From NCBI GenBank assembly GCA_902806595.1, contig CADCXC010000003.1, positions 1,550,001 to 1,614,000 on the forward strand: a stretch of DNA of 64,000 bases, in the 5' to 3' direction. Below the pieces are notes generated by a model that was given only the letters and a program-made list of their open reading frames with translations, did no database searches and was not told the DNA's origin. A program made the translations under genes and the position numbers. The stretch's first letter is position 1; every line of letters starts with the position of its first letter. The DNA is from Pyrenopolyporus hunteri (taxonomy: Eukaryota > Ascomycota > Sordariomycetes > Xylariales > Hypoxylaceae). Positions 20,519-32,829 of the stretch are shown here, piece after piece.

Positions 20519-21930
20519 ATGCTCAGGGCGCTGCGGTTGTGCTATCGCCCCGCCGCCCACAAATTTTACTTTACAGATCTTCGTCAACCGCCGTTCCCTG
20601 CAGCCGAGATCGTTAAAGCACCGAGCGCCTATGCCTATACGTCTTCCCGAACCCTCCATGCCGCATTTTCTCCATCCGCCTCTTGGAAATTCCGATCTAC
20701 GGGGTATGAACAAGAAGACGGCTCTGCCAACATGGCAGAGGTGGAATCCACGTTGGACGGATTCCGAGTAAAAATGTCGAAGAGAGAGAAAAAAATCCTG
20801 AAAAAGGAAGCAAGGAAAGAAAGGAGACGAGTAAGGCTAGAAAAGAGACAGGAAGAACGGGGGAAAAAAGGGAAAAAAAACTGGAAATATCTAAATTTGC
20901 GCAATCCCGCCAGTCAACAGGCTTCTCTCTCACCGCAAAACGGGCTGCAAAACGGGCTGCAAAACGGGCTGCAAAACGGGCCGCAAAACAAGCTGCAAAA
21001 TGAACCGCAAAATGAACCGCAAAATGAACCGCAAAATGAACCAGTGAGTACCCCGTTCCCTCGAGGCTCGTAAGCATCCTCGATGGCGAAATCCGATCGC
21101 TTAGCTGATACTCGGGCACCGCTAAGGAAAACGATCTCTTCGCAATCGACACAAAACCCACTCCGATCGACCCTAATTCCATACCAGATAGGGTGTCTTT
21201 CGAGAAGCCCCTAAAGCTAGAGAAAGACGCCAAGGAAGACGTCAAGAAAGACGTCAAGAAAGACGTCAAGAAAGATGTCAAGAAAGGTGCCAAGAAAGGT
21301 GCTAAGAAGGGTGTTAAGAAAGATGTCAAGAAAGATGCCAAGGGAGACGTCGAAAAAGACGTCGAAAAAGACGTCGAAAAAGACGTCGAAAAAGACGATG
21401 AGAAAGATGTCAAGAAAGTCAAGAAAGGTGCTAAGAAAGGTGCTAAGAAAGGTGCCAAGAAAGGTGTCAAGAAAGGTGTCAAGAAAGACGACGAGGCCGA
21501 AGCTCCCGAGCCCCTCACGGGGAAGCAGCGCCGGCGGGAACTTCTGATCAAGAGGCAGCGCGAGCTCGCCAAGCGCAAGCTCGGCCTGGCGCCGGACTCG
21601 GAGGAGAGGGCGGACGAGGTGAAGGCGCATGTCGACCTCTGGCTTGCCAGATACGACCAGATGGCGGCGGCTCGCGAGGAGAGGAAGCGCAACCGCCACC
21701 GCAACGAAACGAAGACGGCGAGGAGGAAACGACTTAAGCTCAAGAGGAAGTACCAACCTAAGCCCATAAAGCAATGGCGCGACGGTTGCACGCCGATCCC
21801 GAGGGAAGCGGGATCTGAACCGCCCGCTTTCCAAAAGCCTTGGCACGCCGGCGCCGAGAAGCAATGGGATGCCCCTCCGATGTCTGTAAGGACCAACGCG
21901 GCTGTTGGCTCGACCCCTGGGAAAGAGTGA
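20519..21930 (+). CDS. Lysine-rich protein with two coding minisatellites, unknown function
   Basis: I do not recognise this protein. Exon 1 is 20519-21043 and exon 2 is 21127-21930; the 83-bp intron starts GTGAGT and ends GCTAAG, both sides are in phase 0, and the product is 442 aa. Residues 1-20 (MLRALRLCYRPAAHKF) are basic and amphipathic, and could target mitochondria. A basic stretch follows (KREKKILKKEARKERRRVRL), then nine tandem 4-residue PQNG/LQNG/PQNE units at the end of exon 1. Exon 2 has about 22 tandem units of the type VKKD, VEKD or AKKG, then a conserved-looking basic C-terminus (GKQRRRELLIKRQRELAKRK, VDLWLARYDQMAAAREERKR). Composition suggests nucleic-acid binding. The minus strand is also open across the repeats, an artefact of the 12-nt periodicity. 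The splice is inferred from sites and frame only. Confidence 0.65.
20933..21040 (+). repeat. Coding minisatellite, nine 12-nt units (Q-N repeats)
   Basis: Nine perfect-phase 12-nt units encode P/L-Q-N-G/K/E. The first four are nearly identical (GCAAAACGGGCT type) and the last four are nearly identical (GCAAAATGAACC type), so two separate local expansions are likely. Confidence 0.9.
21229..21489 (+). repeat. Coding minisatellite, about 22 units of 12 nt (VKKD/VEKD/AKKG)
   Basis: 21 units of 12 nt and one of 9 nt encode V/A-K/E-K-D/G. Sub-blocks are homogenised: VKKD first, then AKKG, four VEKD units, and AKKG again. The 9-nt unit keeps the frame. Confidence 0.9.
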
Positions 21931-22031
21931 TTGAACTCCGTGGCTACGCCTCGACACATTAACTCTCCAAAGTAGCCCTCGAGGAGGTGAGGCCGGGTGG
22001 GTTTCGAGGGCGACGGTGGGCCATTTGACCC

Positions 22032-22136
22032 AAACCGCCAAACCGCCAAAACTCATGGTCTTATAGTCTGATTACACAGTAGGCCCGCACTATGCGCTAT
22101 ACTGTATTTTTTTAGGTGCTAAGTCCACTATAATTA
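22032..22136 (+). repeat. Left terminal inverted repeat
   Basis: 105 bp that match the reverse complement of 22483-22588 with about four substitutions and one single-base indel in a T run, by hand alignment. Confidence 0.9.
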
Positions 22137-22482
22137 CAGCGTACTTAGCGCTCTACTATAGTATTCTCGTATATAGTGCTTCTATCTCCCAGCCACTGTA
22201 TGTACACACTGTATTACGCTGTAAATACCACTGTAATTACAGGGCCTTTAGGCTCAATCGCCCTACTATATATAGGTTTTATAGCGCTTGAGGTCGCTGT
22301 TGCTTAGCGGTACGGCGTAAATTCTAAGTATACTATCCGCGTGCGTAAAGTTTACTAAAATACGCTGTAATTTAGTGGCTATAAAGCGCTGGAAACTTTG
22401 AAATTAGTGAAGTATAAGAAGACGTTATGATTGGTCAAATTGGTTTGGTGTAACAATGCGCTGAATGCCCTAGAGTGCCCTA

Positions 22483-22588
22483 TAATTATAGTGGATTTAG
22501 CACCTAAAAAAAATACAGTATACCGTATAGTGCGGGCCTACTGTGTAATCAGACTATGAGACCATGAGTTTTGGCGGTTTGGCGGTTT
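22483..22588 (-). repeat. Right terminal inverted repeat
   Basis: 106 bp, inverted partner of 22032-22136. It includes CAGTAGGCCCGCACTAT on the complementary strand and ends in the doubled GGCGGTTT unit. Confidence 0.9.
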
Positions 22589-23001
22589 CGGGCATTTGGG
22601 CCAGGGTAAGGGCCTTTTTACCTGCTTTGACAGGAATTTATGCCTTGCCCCTGGTAGGCGTTGATTATGCCTTTAGGCAGTCTGCGTCGTTATAGCGGTC
22701 CAGTATGGCCTATCAATAATTCGCTACTCTTGCTAAGTTACCTACAGGTAGTTTAAGAGATAATTGAACAAGCAATAAACCAAGTACGATATTAGTAAAG
22801 ATGCGTCGCAATTTTGGTCCGCCGTTATGTATAGACCCGGAAAGCCACGATGATGACCTCAGCCCCCCATGCCCCCGATATTATATGCAGATCGATTCCG
22901 TAATGTACAGCGTAGACGTCCATTCATCCGTTCGCCCACTTTCGAGTCCAAATCTACCCAGCGATAAGGTAGGTATTGCTTCATTATATAGGCAAGTACG
23001 T

Positions 23002-23754
23002 TCAAGTCTTTTTCGAATCATCACCCGTATCCCCCCTTTTCTGATCACTGCCCTTGTCGTCCTCGCCATCTTTCTTCTTCCCGCTCTGCTGGCTCCACAC
23101 CTCGGACACCTGATCGACGATCAACCTCCAGTACCCGCCGCCGCCCTCGCTCAGCGCCTCCCTCTCCCGCTGCTCGCGCTTCTCCTTCCAATCGTCGCCG
23201 CTATCCCCCATCCAGACGCGCTCGAGCAACCCTCTCTCCTCGCCTTCTTCTTGTCCTTCTTCTTCCCTCTCCTTCCCCTTCCCCTCCCCCCTCCTTCGCC
23301 GCCGCCGCTCCTCCTCCTCCGTCAACGCCCCGCCTCCGTCCCGGAGCTGCGCCCGCGCCCGCACCTGCACCTGCAGCTCGGCCCGCCGCGCGCGCTCGGC
23401 GCGCAGCCGCGCCTGCGTCTCGCGCGCCTGCTCCGGCAGCTCGGCGCCCGCGAGCGACCGGAAGCGCTGCCCGACGCGCCCCAGCGTCGAGGTCCCCGTG
23501 TAGTCGTAGGCCAGCTGGTTGGTGCCCCAGAGGGCGACGCCGCCGAGCACGAGCGCGCGCGCGTCCAGGCGCCGCGGCGGCAGGAAGAGCGCCAGCAGCG
23601 CGACGGGCGTGACGCCGAGCGCGACGTTGTGGATGTACGGGTTGGTGTTGGGGGCGAGTTGGCGCTGGTTCTGTTGTTGTTGCTGCGGTTGCGCCGGGGG
23701 TTGCGGGGGTTGTGCTGGCGAGGAGGAAGAGGGAGGAGAGGAAGAGGACGCCAT
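23002..23754 (-). CDS. Small 'rhomboid family' fungal membrane protein
   Basis: A single-exon 250-aa protein from the ATG at 23754 (MASSSSPP); the frame extends upstream only to a TTG. After a Pro/Gln-rich lead come two hydrophobic segments around residues 40-80 (YIHNVALGVTPVALLALFLP and ALVLGGVALWGTNQLAYDYT). A charged Arg/Glu-rich stretch follows, and then LLERVWMGDSGDDWKEKREQ and LIVDQVSEVW. This order (NPYIHN, two membrane segments, WMGD-x-DWKEKR, DQ-x-x-EVW) matches the short fungal proteins commonly annotated 'rhomboid family membrane protein'. No rhomboid catalytic Gly-x-Ser or His is present, so it is not expected to be a protease. Its role is unknown. The coding DNA is very GC-rich with long antisense open frames. 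Confidence 0.8.
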   Translation of the reverse strand: MASSSSPPSSSSPAQPPQPPAQPQQQQQNQRQLAPNTNPYIHNVALGVTPVALLALFLPPRRLDARALVLGGVALWGTNQLAYDYTGTSTLGRVGQRFRSLAGAELPEQARETQARLRAERARRAELQVQVRARAQLRDGGGALTEEEERRRRRRGEGKGKEREEEGQEEGEERGLLERVWMGDSGDDWKEKREQREREALSEGGGGYWRLIVDQVSEVWSQQSGKKKDGEDDKGSDQKRGDTGDDSKKT

Positions 23755-26700
23755 TGTGGGAGGTGGAGCGTATGAGTCCTGGCGATCGGCGGTAGGGATT
23801 CGAGGCGAGGCCGGATGGGATGGGGGCGAAACGGGACGAGATGGGAGTGCCTCGCCGAAGGTAACCTGACTCGCGGGAACACAGCTCAATTTCGGTGGAA
23901 GATGTCACGTCAAGGGATGTCCGATTGGAATTGACTATCTCGCTGTCCGTCAAATCGCCCTACAGAGGTGCCCTACGGTTGCACAGAAATCCGAATGGAA
24001 GACGACGACCGCTGGTTGTGGTTGTGGTCGTCGTGGTCGTAGCCGTGGGAACAAACTTTCTATGAGCTCAACTCTTTCTTTTTTTTTTTTTTTTTCCGCG
24101 GGGGGCTGGAGGGGTTGATTTGCTCTTCTCCCTGTTCAGCCTATCCGCTTTGGGCTAGCTATCGCGTGTACTTGGGTACTTGCATATAGGTGCATACTAG
24201 GTACCTAGGTACCTTGGTACGTACGCAGGTACTTTCTATCAGGCTCCACTCTTATGCGCGTAGGTACCTACACAAGGACATATGGAGGTACCATCGTGCA
24301 TGTATCAAAAGTAGCCATATGTACTTCTTTACTCTTGGTTCTACAGACCTTGCTACTGGGAGATGCCCGAGATCCGCCGGCCAAATGTAGCGTTCAATGT
24401 TTCCAGTTTCTAGGCGACGCAGGTAATCGCCGTCCCTACAAGATACCTACAATACAATATCTTATGCATACAACCAGTACCTACATGAGCAACTCTATAC
24501 GCCGTGTCTAAGTGAAGATCGGATAGGTTGTATTACTCATTATACCTATCCGATGAGACCTGCATATATACGTCAACCGAGACAGCATTTATCCGCCAAT
24601 ATAGAGGCTGGTCTACTTGGCGCTGATCAAGTTGTGACAGAGCCGCGTCCATGGCACCGACGGTCATCTTCCTTCTTGACTCATTCAACTTGGCAGTCGT
24701 CTTCTCATAGGTCAAGTAGCTGGTATAAGTGCCGCTGGCTGAACGCCCTTCGCTCATGTGTCTCAATTATTCGACTCATCCCAATAGACTCAGAATGATA
24801 TCATGGCCGCCATCATCCGCATCCCGCTCGCATGCCTTTAGATACCTGCCTAGGTAGGTACCTAATCTAATCTACCTAGAGAGTGTCGGCACGGTCCGGC
24901 CACAACGGTGACCTTAAACATAGCCTCAAGTACCGGTATGTCGAGTGACAAAGGCTCGAGGATCAACGGCTATGGCATCATGTCCTCGGCTACGGAGCCG
25001 GGCCAAGATGGCTAGTGAGCGAGCTAAGTAAGCTATCATCGCAAGGCAGAATTCTGCAAAGCGACAAACGTACGATGACGGGAGCGCATGCGCGTTACTG
25101 TTATTATTTGATCGACGAGATGCAGAGTTATGGACCTGGCGATGACCTGGGTAAGGAATGGTAGGGAATCTAATCTTCTCCAGGAAATCGGTCGCGCATC
25201 GTGGGGCCCGCCTCGATGGGGAGGAACGCCCACTTTTTCGGTCATGTCCGGTCGGGTTTGCTTGCTGCGCCTTGCTGCTAAGCGATATCAATCTACCGAC
25301 TCTTCGGTGGCCCACAGACCGTTGCATCCCGCGCGAAAGGAGCCTGAAAAGTCGGTCACCACTAGATTCGCCAAGCCTTCGATACTGCGGGAGGAAAGCG
25401 GAGACCCGCCGTTCTCTTGGCTTTTACCATGGTATCGTTGTATACGTACCGCGCCATGCTGCATGGAATATTGGGGGGCACTCACTAGCGGGGGGGCTGA
25501 GTTAAGACGAGTTAAGACGAGTTGAGACGATGCGATTGACCCACGTATCTTCGGCTTCAACATTGACGATTGCGATTGGCCGCGGAAGGGTTGAAACAAG
25601 CACGTACCCAGGAAGTTCCACCTCCTGCATGTAGGTCGATATCGTTTACCATTATCGAGCTGTTGCATACCTTGGTTGGCTCACCAGTGCCAATCCCATA
25701 CTTCGGGTATCTTCATCTTCCTCCTCTGGCGGTATTGCTTATTATTCCGATGCAAGCCTCAAGACACTAAACGTAGAAGCTAGCCCTATCTATATACGTA
25801 GGAAGGTATATACCGGGTTCGCAGCCATAACCGCCCAAGCCGGGTAAGAAATAGGGTAAGGTACCTACCTACCTGTATATACCTATATACAGGTAGGAAT
25901 CATCCCCATCCCGACGTAGTTGAGGCGGGAATATTCCGCGCCGATGCGCCATAACCCATGTGGCAGCGGGACATGGGCTACCTGCTCCTTAGTGCTATGT
26001 TATTGAGAGTAGGTAAGCCGAGACGATAGCATGGTAAGGTTAGGTACCTAGGTACGATACATACCTACCTATGTCTCGCACAATACAATAATTGCAATCC
26101 CTCCACAATAGAGGTGACCCGTAATCGCCACCTCGCTCCGACTGATCTATGGAATAGTGCCGTTCAAACGCTGGGGTTGTGGTACCGGCGCAGTGGAAGT
26201 GAGCCGATTCCATCTCAGTGTCACACTGATAGCCTATCTGACTCAGATCTTGAGAGTCCCTCATACCATGATCCCCAGCATCGTTCCTCGAATACAACGT
26301 GCGCAATTGGAGCAACTGGAAACCATACATGCGGGGTGTCGTACTAGCGTCTTGAAGGGCCGAAGAGGGCATGGAGAACCAGTTGTCCTTTTTCTTTTTC
26401 TTTCTTCTAGTCATCATTTATGTGTAGGAGATACACACAACAGTACTAGCGGGGCAATAATATCGCGTCGAGAGATCCGTAGAGGAGAATTATATCGGCG
26501 TCGCCTATCATCTACGCCAGACGTAACGCGGCCGTTCGGATACGAGGGCTATTGCTTCCCAGTCTCCTTCTAACGTACCTACCCGGGCAGGTATGTATGC
26601 CCGTAGCCCCCATCCGATGCGAACGGAGTCCACATCGTAAATGCGACAACGGGCAGGAAGAAGACAGGAATGCGGCTGGTTCAGCCGGTCGCAGGGTAAG

Positions 26701-29700
26701 GTCATGCTGGTTGGTTGGCTGGTTGGCATACATCGTGCTGTCCGGGTATGTAGCTAGGTACGCATGGCCGCCGAAAGAAGCTATATCTATCCGTCTTCTG
26801 GAGTGTTGTTCGAGTCGCACAAGACATGACTAGGCGAGAGGGATGCTAGTGGTTAACCCACGGCAATACGAGTTAGGATCGCCGTCGGTTACTGCGATGG
26901 CAAATCTCCGAGTTATAGTAACTATTAGGTGAGCAAGGAATTGATGAGATTGGTGGGCTAGATGAGCCTTAATATCGCTGATAGGTCGCCGTAAGGCATG
27001 TAAGTAAATAGGTAGATGTGTTAAGCAGGTGAGTCTAGAAGAGACGACGTTATTTGGAATACGGCGTATAGGAGAACTCTGCGGGCATGGCCGAGCCATA
27101 GGCAGGTAGTTTCTGCGTAGTGTTTAGGAATAACGACAATGATGTTTTGTGTCTATCTAGTTGTCGGTGAATGGATCCAGCATGGCCGTGTCTCAAGTAG
27201 GTATCCTAGGTACTATACCTTTAGTTAGTATTTTAAGCTAGCCTAGCTTCCCTCCTCGGCGTTTCTATAATTGGCCGATTTTTATTGTTGTGTAACGCGG
27301 CTGCTCCTCTTATCACATTCTCTATTAGTCGGAGCGCTTGTGTTCACGATAGGTATGGCAATATCAACTCCTATTATCAGTCAGTACGTAGCGACGAATG
27401 CTTGCTTTCTGATGATACGGTGGCGGCCTCTTCATGCACAAAGAAACTAATGCCCTAATGCACTGGAGCGGATCAGGAGCGTCTGACGTGGTAGCACTAT
27501 AGGGCTGATTGACCGGGAATGAACAAGAAGAAGAAGGGGTCAGATCGTCTGTTTTCTGGTGCGGGAGATACATAATACCTCTGTCGCACCCTGCATACGT
27601 CACCCTTGGCTGCGACGGCCGCGGTGGAGAACGATTGGTCTCTGCGCTATAGGTCTGCAGTCAGATGGACCGCCAGGGGGAGATCGTAGCTTCTCGTAGG
27701 GCTGAATTGGTGGGTACGGATATAGTACTAAGACTAGGTAGGTACCGTTAATTCTTGGAGTCTGTGTAGGTATTTCTCTATACACTGGCCGGCTTCGGAA
27801 CTGATCATATGGCCTCGTTCCAAAAACTTCAAGGAAGGATAAATCTTGGGTACCTCCAATATCCCCAATTCGCTACCGGAGCCTCAGATTGGAAAAATGA
27901 GAAAGTGCAACATTTAATACCTCATAGGTACATTCCTGCGGGCGAAGGTTTTCGACTCCATTGAGTCGATGAAACGTCCAGCAGCTAGTTTACCCGAGAG
28001 GACCTAGAATTAGCTGACCGGACTAAATCATGGAACAGGGTTGATGGTAATCCTCGATAAGCACCTCGTCGTACCTCTGATATCGTGTGGAATGAACTAG
28101 GGCTGAAGCGTCCTTAACGCTAGAGCTGAGGTAACTCACTGCTTGTTGTATCATCCTACTGAAGTTGGTAAGTACCTAGGTACCTACCCAGGTATGTACC
28201 TAGGTAGATGTGCATTTAGGGTATAGTCTAACCGTATGGAACTAGATGTGAAACTTCGAATGACTGTACTTACATAATACCTCGAATCCCTCAAAATGGA
28301 TCGGCACATGGCAAGAAGAAAGAAACTTTGAGTCTAACCCAAGAGTTCGCTACCTAGGTACTGAGCCTGATTAAGTATCTAAGGTATCTAGGTACTAGGG
28401 TACTGGGCTGGAGGGTTGTAAAGGTTTAAGCGCCTTGGCGAGCTCTTGCTACACATTGCTAGGAACCATCCATTGGACGATGCATAAGTCCTGGTTATTA
28501 GATGGGGAGTACTCATTAGCTGTAGCAGCCATGCCTGCGTACCTGGTACCTATTCGTAACCACTACCCACCCCAAAGCTAGGTACATGTAGGTTAGTAGA
28601 TAGGTTAATTTTGGGTTGCGGGCAATACTCTACCACCCGGGGCAAGGTAGTCGCGTACTACACGCAAGCTCATCTAATTGCAGCATCTAGAAATGATTCG
28701 ATAACCGCTAAATTGAACTATGTACCTATGTACGTAGGTACGTAGGTAGTCAGGGTTTCGAGATATCGTAGCCATACCTATTATGTCAGGCGGGGGGAAG
28801 GGCTGATGAGTGCGAGGTGATGGCCAGCCCAAGACCGACTTGGTGGCTCTTGTCATCCCAGGCGGGAACCTGAGTGGTTCATCCTACCTACTACATGTAT
28901 AAGACCTTGTTTTCAGCTAGCCGTCTCTCAGCCCGCATATCCTGGTGCGTGTACATATCGGTACCCGTGTATGTGTATATACCCTTGAGACGGCCTTCTC
29001 ACCTATGAGGGTAAATATTTTCTCAAGAGAGTTGCTTGAATAAGACAAGACGACCTCGATATTCCTTCTGGTTTCCAGGTGTAGGTATTGTACCTACCTC
29101 CTAGTGTACCTAGGCAGGTATCTATGTACCTTAGGTAGCGTGTGTGGAGAAAAGATCCTTATAGACCGTCGGGCGTATCGGGCATTCAAAAGAAAGAACT
29201 GGAGGCCATAGAAAAAAAAAGGGCCTTGGTAGGTATGGTACCTGGTAAGTACGTAATCTGTATAGCACCTGTAAGGGAGACCGGGTTTACCATGGTTTAG
29301 GGGCGTCCTCTAATGTAGGTACCTGTTAATTACCATCGGTATGCCTTGCAGGCCACCTTACCGAGCACCTATGCTGGTGCATACCTAGGTGCTTATCCAC
29401 CAAGGCTAATTGATCCGCGTCCGCGTTCATAGGTATAGGTAGGTACCTCCCGTACGCATGTCAGTTTGTTTTCCACGGGCACCTAGGTACCTATATAGAT
29501 TGTTTGGGCTTAGGGTTCCCCGGTAGGTACCTACTTAGATAGGTAGTGGCCTCCATCCATATCCGCATATATATTTGGACCTACCTAGGTATCGCATAGA
29601 TATGAAGCTATACCTACATGCATCCATACGGGCGCGTGCTTACCGCATACGTAGTAGGTGCTGCGGACCTACTTTTTAAGAGGTAGGTATGTATATGGAG

Positions 29701-30617
29701 TCAAGCGGACGAGGGGAGCATGTGGTGGAAATGATGTAGACACCAGAAGCTGTGCCGCGCTCTAAGCCCCCAAATTTCGAAATTCCAGATCACACTAAAA
29801 CTAGCCTACATATACGTACCTACTTGCCTGGGTAGGTAGGTACCTTACCTAGGTAGGTATATACATGTACCTACCTAGGTTCGGTACCTACTTGTATAGG
29901 TACGTGGAATATGTAAAGAACAACTGACCCCGGTGAAGCCTACTGTCCCCTTGTTCCCTCCCGGCCCAGAATCCAGAACTAAAATACTCATCTGTCGGCA
30001 CCCATTAACCTTCAGTTCAATCCCGTTCAATTCGCTCCACCAGGAACGCGCAGAGGCGCTTCAGTCAAAAGCAACAACAGCCTCGCTCTCCTTTTCTTTT
30101 TCCTCCGCTCTACCCTTTCACTTTTGCTTTTCTCCACCGGTCACATAAAACATTATCTCATTTGATACCCTTCCAAGGAATGAGTCTACTTGGATAGCTT
30201 TGGATCGCTTCGAAGAAGCTTATATACCTATATTGTTAATTCCGATCTACCTATTTGCCACACTCCCCCATCCCAGCTTATACCTCTAGCTATAGCTCAA
30301 GCGCACCAGGCCTGCCCGTCTCGACCCTTTCTCATTCGACCTTTGCTACTCAAGCTTAACCCATTGCTAGTTCACACGTTCCCCGAAATCGAGACGCGAC
30401 CATATATCTATACAAACCTATATATATATATATATACCTAAGTATACAGGTGTATCGCCCATATATGTCTATCCATACGAGCCATTCCGATCTCATTCCG
30501 ATCTCATTCGTAAATTTGCGCTCCCTCTTTTTTCATTGATAGGCCTCCTTTTGAACCCTGTCATGAAATCAGCCGCATCCGATTTCACTTCGGAGTGATT
30601 AACGTCTCGGAGATAAG
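23755..30617. other. 6.9-kb gene-poor region rich in palindromic repeats
   Basis: I found no gene I can support. Short open frames occur, but none carry a recognisable motif or splice chain. The most protein-like is 24533-24766 on the minus strand (YLTYEKTTAKLNESRRKMTV). TAGGTACC/CCTAGGTA repeats occur throughout and are densest at 29080-29905. A 17-base T tract lies near 24078. 29930-30600 is pyrimidine-rich and probably holds the promoter and leader of the following regulator. Confidence 0.5.
29080..29905. repeat. Dense cluster of TAGGTACC/CCTAGGTA palindromic repeats
   Basis: Over 800 bp contain many copies of GGTACCTA, CCTAGGTA and GTAGGTAC words, often nested (for example TAGGTAGGTACCTTACC near 29832). 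Most words are perfect or near-perfect palindromes. Confidence 0.75.
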
Positions 30618-32829
30618 ATGGGCGCGAATAATACTCCACGGGTTGGAGCAGTCGCGTCGTCGGCCGACACATCCAAGGAACGGCCGAGGAGGTTTCGTAC
30701 CAGCAAGCCGAAAGTCAAGACGGGTTGTAGCAATTGCAAGTACGTGCTTTCTCTCACCCAAGATTCTCGATCGTTATATTTCGGAGTTACCTAGCCATTG
30801 CCTGTGCCGTGCGCACGATGCTAAGTAGAAAACTTTTTGCAATTCCAGGCAACGGCGTATCAAGTGCGACGAGTCGCGACCAGCATGCATGCGATGTGTT
30901 ATGTCCAAGAGAACCTGCGGTGGTTACCCGCCTCCTCCGCGAGCCAAGTTTACCGAGGAAGTCTGGATTGCGCCTAAGCCTGGTGACGGACGTATTGCCT
31001 CAATTTCGCCAGCCAGGAACGCCCTCCCAGTTCGGCCCCAACCCCCGGCGCGACCTGTGCTTATGCGCCCAGAGCCGCAGAATTCGGTTGTAAAAGGCCT
31101 TACTCCCCCTCAAACGCCTATAGCTACTTCGCTAACGATCCATCGGCCGTCTATGTTCTTCTGTGATCCAACGGAGGGCCAATATTTTCAACTTTTCAGG
31201 GAGCGCACAGCTAGCGAGTTATCTGGGTTCTTCGACTCCTCTTTCTGGACGCGGAGCGTCTTACAAGGATATCACTCGGAGCAGCCCATCCGACACTCAG
31301 TCGTCGCGTTAGGGGCACTCTATAAGGCGCTGGAGAAGATGTCGGAATCACCACCGAGTTCACCGGCTCCCGTCGTCAACCCAAGAGACGAAGCGTCCCA
31401 GCACGGGGCGGTCGCCTTCAAGCACTATGAGTTGGCGATAAGTTCTATGAGAGCTTCAACTTCTCAAGACCAGGCCTCGCAGAGGATGAGCCTCATGGCC
31501 GCGGTGTTGTTGGCGTGCTTCGATTCTTTCATCGGTGACCATAAGCAGGCGATCGGGCAGATTCAGAGCGGCCTTAGGCTGTTGGAGACCTTACGCGCTC
31601 AACGTAGAAACGCCTTCCTTCATAAGTCCGAGGAGCCGGCCGAGCAAGATCTTGTCCAAATGTTCACCCGCCTGGCTATTCAAGCCAAGTCTTACGACAT
31701 GGCTTTCCATTTTCCCCAGCCGCACGTCATACGCCTCACATCTCAAAGCACTCAGTATCCCATGTCCCCTTCCTCCGATGGTGATTTGCCGCCGTTAACC
31801 GCCCAGCCGGTTACGCCGGCAACGTTTCGGACACTGATTGAAGCGAGAATTGCGTGGGATAGCCTCTGCGAGCAAATGATGCGATTTACCGAAAATCTGT
31901 TCTCATTTACGACAGAGAGGAGCCCGATGGGCGTGCTTCCGAATTCCCTAAAGCAATACGGCGTAGTCTTCGCCGAGAGAATAACCGCCTGGGTTAGGGC
32001 TTTCGAGCCCATATTATCATCTCGTATAAGTCCCGCGAAGAGTAGCCAGGAGAAAACTGCGATTGCTGTTCTCAAGATGAACCAGATAATGGGCGAGATT
32101 CTATTTTATATGACGTTTAGTGATAGCGAGCTCCATTTCGATACGTACATACAACGATTTAGAGATATTGTCGACCTCGCCGTAGAGGTGGTTGGAGACG
32201 AAGAGCGTAGGGCCGCTGCGAAACGATGCCCGAATCCGGACTTTTGCCATCATGAACCCACTCATCCAGATGTCTTCGGTGGGCAGTATACTGCCCGGCA
32301 TCTCAAACCGAGTTTTAGTGCAGATCTAGGAATCGTCCCACCACTTTATGTTGTCGCCACAAAGTGTCGGGACCCCATTATCCGCCGCCAGGCTATCCAG
32401 CTATTGCGAACTAGCTCGCGGAGGGAAGGTATGTGGGACAGCAAGCTCGCAGCTCATATAGGCATGTGGGTCATGGAGATAGAAGAAGAGAGCGAGGGCG
32501 CCGACGATTTCGCCCGTTCTATATCGAGCTCGATCGACGTGAATAGGCTCTCTGCGATAAGCCCCAGCACCCGGAATGCCGAGTCTCCCAACTTTGGAAA
32601 TGACGTCCCCCTTGGTCCCGGCGGCAACGCCCGCTGGGGTAGTCGACGAGAAAGCGTACAGCGCTCGCCACACACCAGGGGGACTATTATACCGGAGGAA
32701 AAGCGTGTTATGGTACGAGAGGTCGACTTTGACCTCCGTAAATGTACCGCGACTATCCAGTGCGGCACACGAGGGCTGATCCGAGGCATGCCAGATCCAC
32801 GGGCACGCAAAACCACAATCAGGTGGTAA
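30618..32829 (+). CDS. Zn2Cys6 transcription factor
   Basis: Exons are 30618-30739 and 30849-32829, giving 700 aa. The 109-bp intron starts GTACGT and ends TTCCAG, and splits the zinc cluster just after its first Cys pair. The joined cluster TGCSNCKQRRIKCDESRPAC then MRCVMSKRTCGGY has spacing C-x2-C-x6-C-x6-C-x2-C-x6-C (residues 37-64). It binds two zinc ions and CGG-type half-sites in known relatives. The middle (about 110-550) resembles the fungal-specific domain often found in proteins of this form (FFCDPTEGQYFQLFRERTAS, SVLQGYHSEQPIRHSVVALG). The C-terminus is polar with a final basic patch. The target genes cannot be told from the sequence; no biosynthetic cluster lies next to it. Confidence 0.88.

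Larger units (their letters stand above)
22032..22588. mobile_element. MITE-like non-autonomous DNA element with long terminal inverted repeats
   Basis: The two ends are inverted copies of each other over about 105 bp, beginning AAACCGCCAAACCGCC. Between the arms lie about 345 bp with no open frame of note. I saw no exact target-site duplication: the left flank reads CCATTTGACCC and the right flank CGGGCATTTGGGCC, which share only CATTTG. The element lies 100 bp after the stop of the lysine-rich gene. Size and lack of coding suggest a MITE; the superfamily is not determined. Confidence 0.85.

Noticed and set aside
20697..22049. 450-codon open frame antisense to the lysine-rich gene
   Set aside because: It exists because 12-nt repeats keep all frames open; the product is a monotonous Phe/Leu/Ser/Thr repeat and has no own start context or domain.
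23002..23754. Rhomboid protease
   Set aside because: Only two membrane segments and no catalytic Ser/His motif; the family name is historical.
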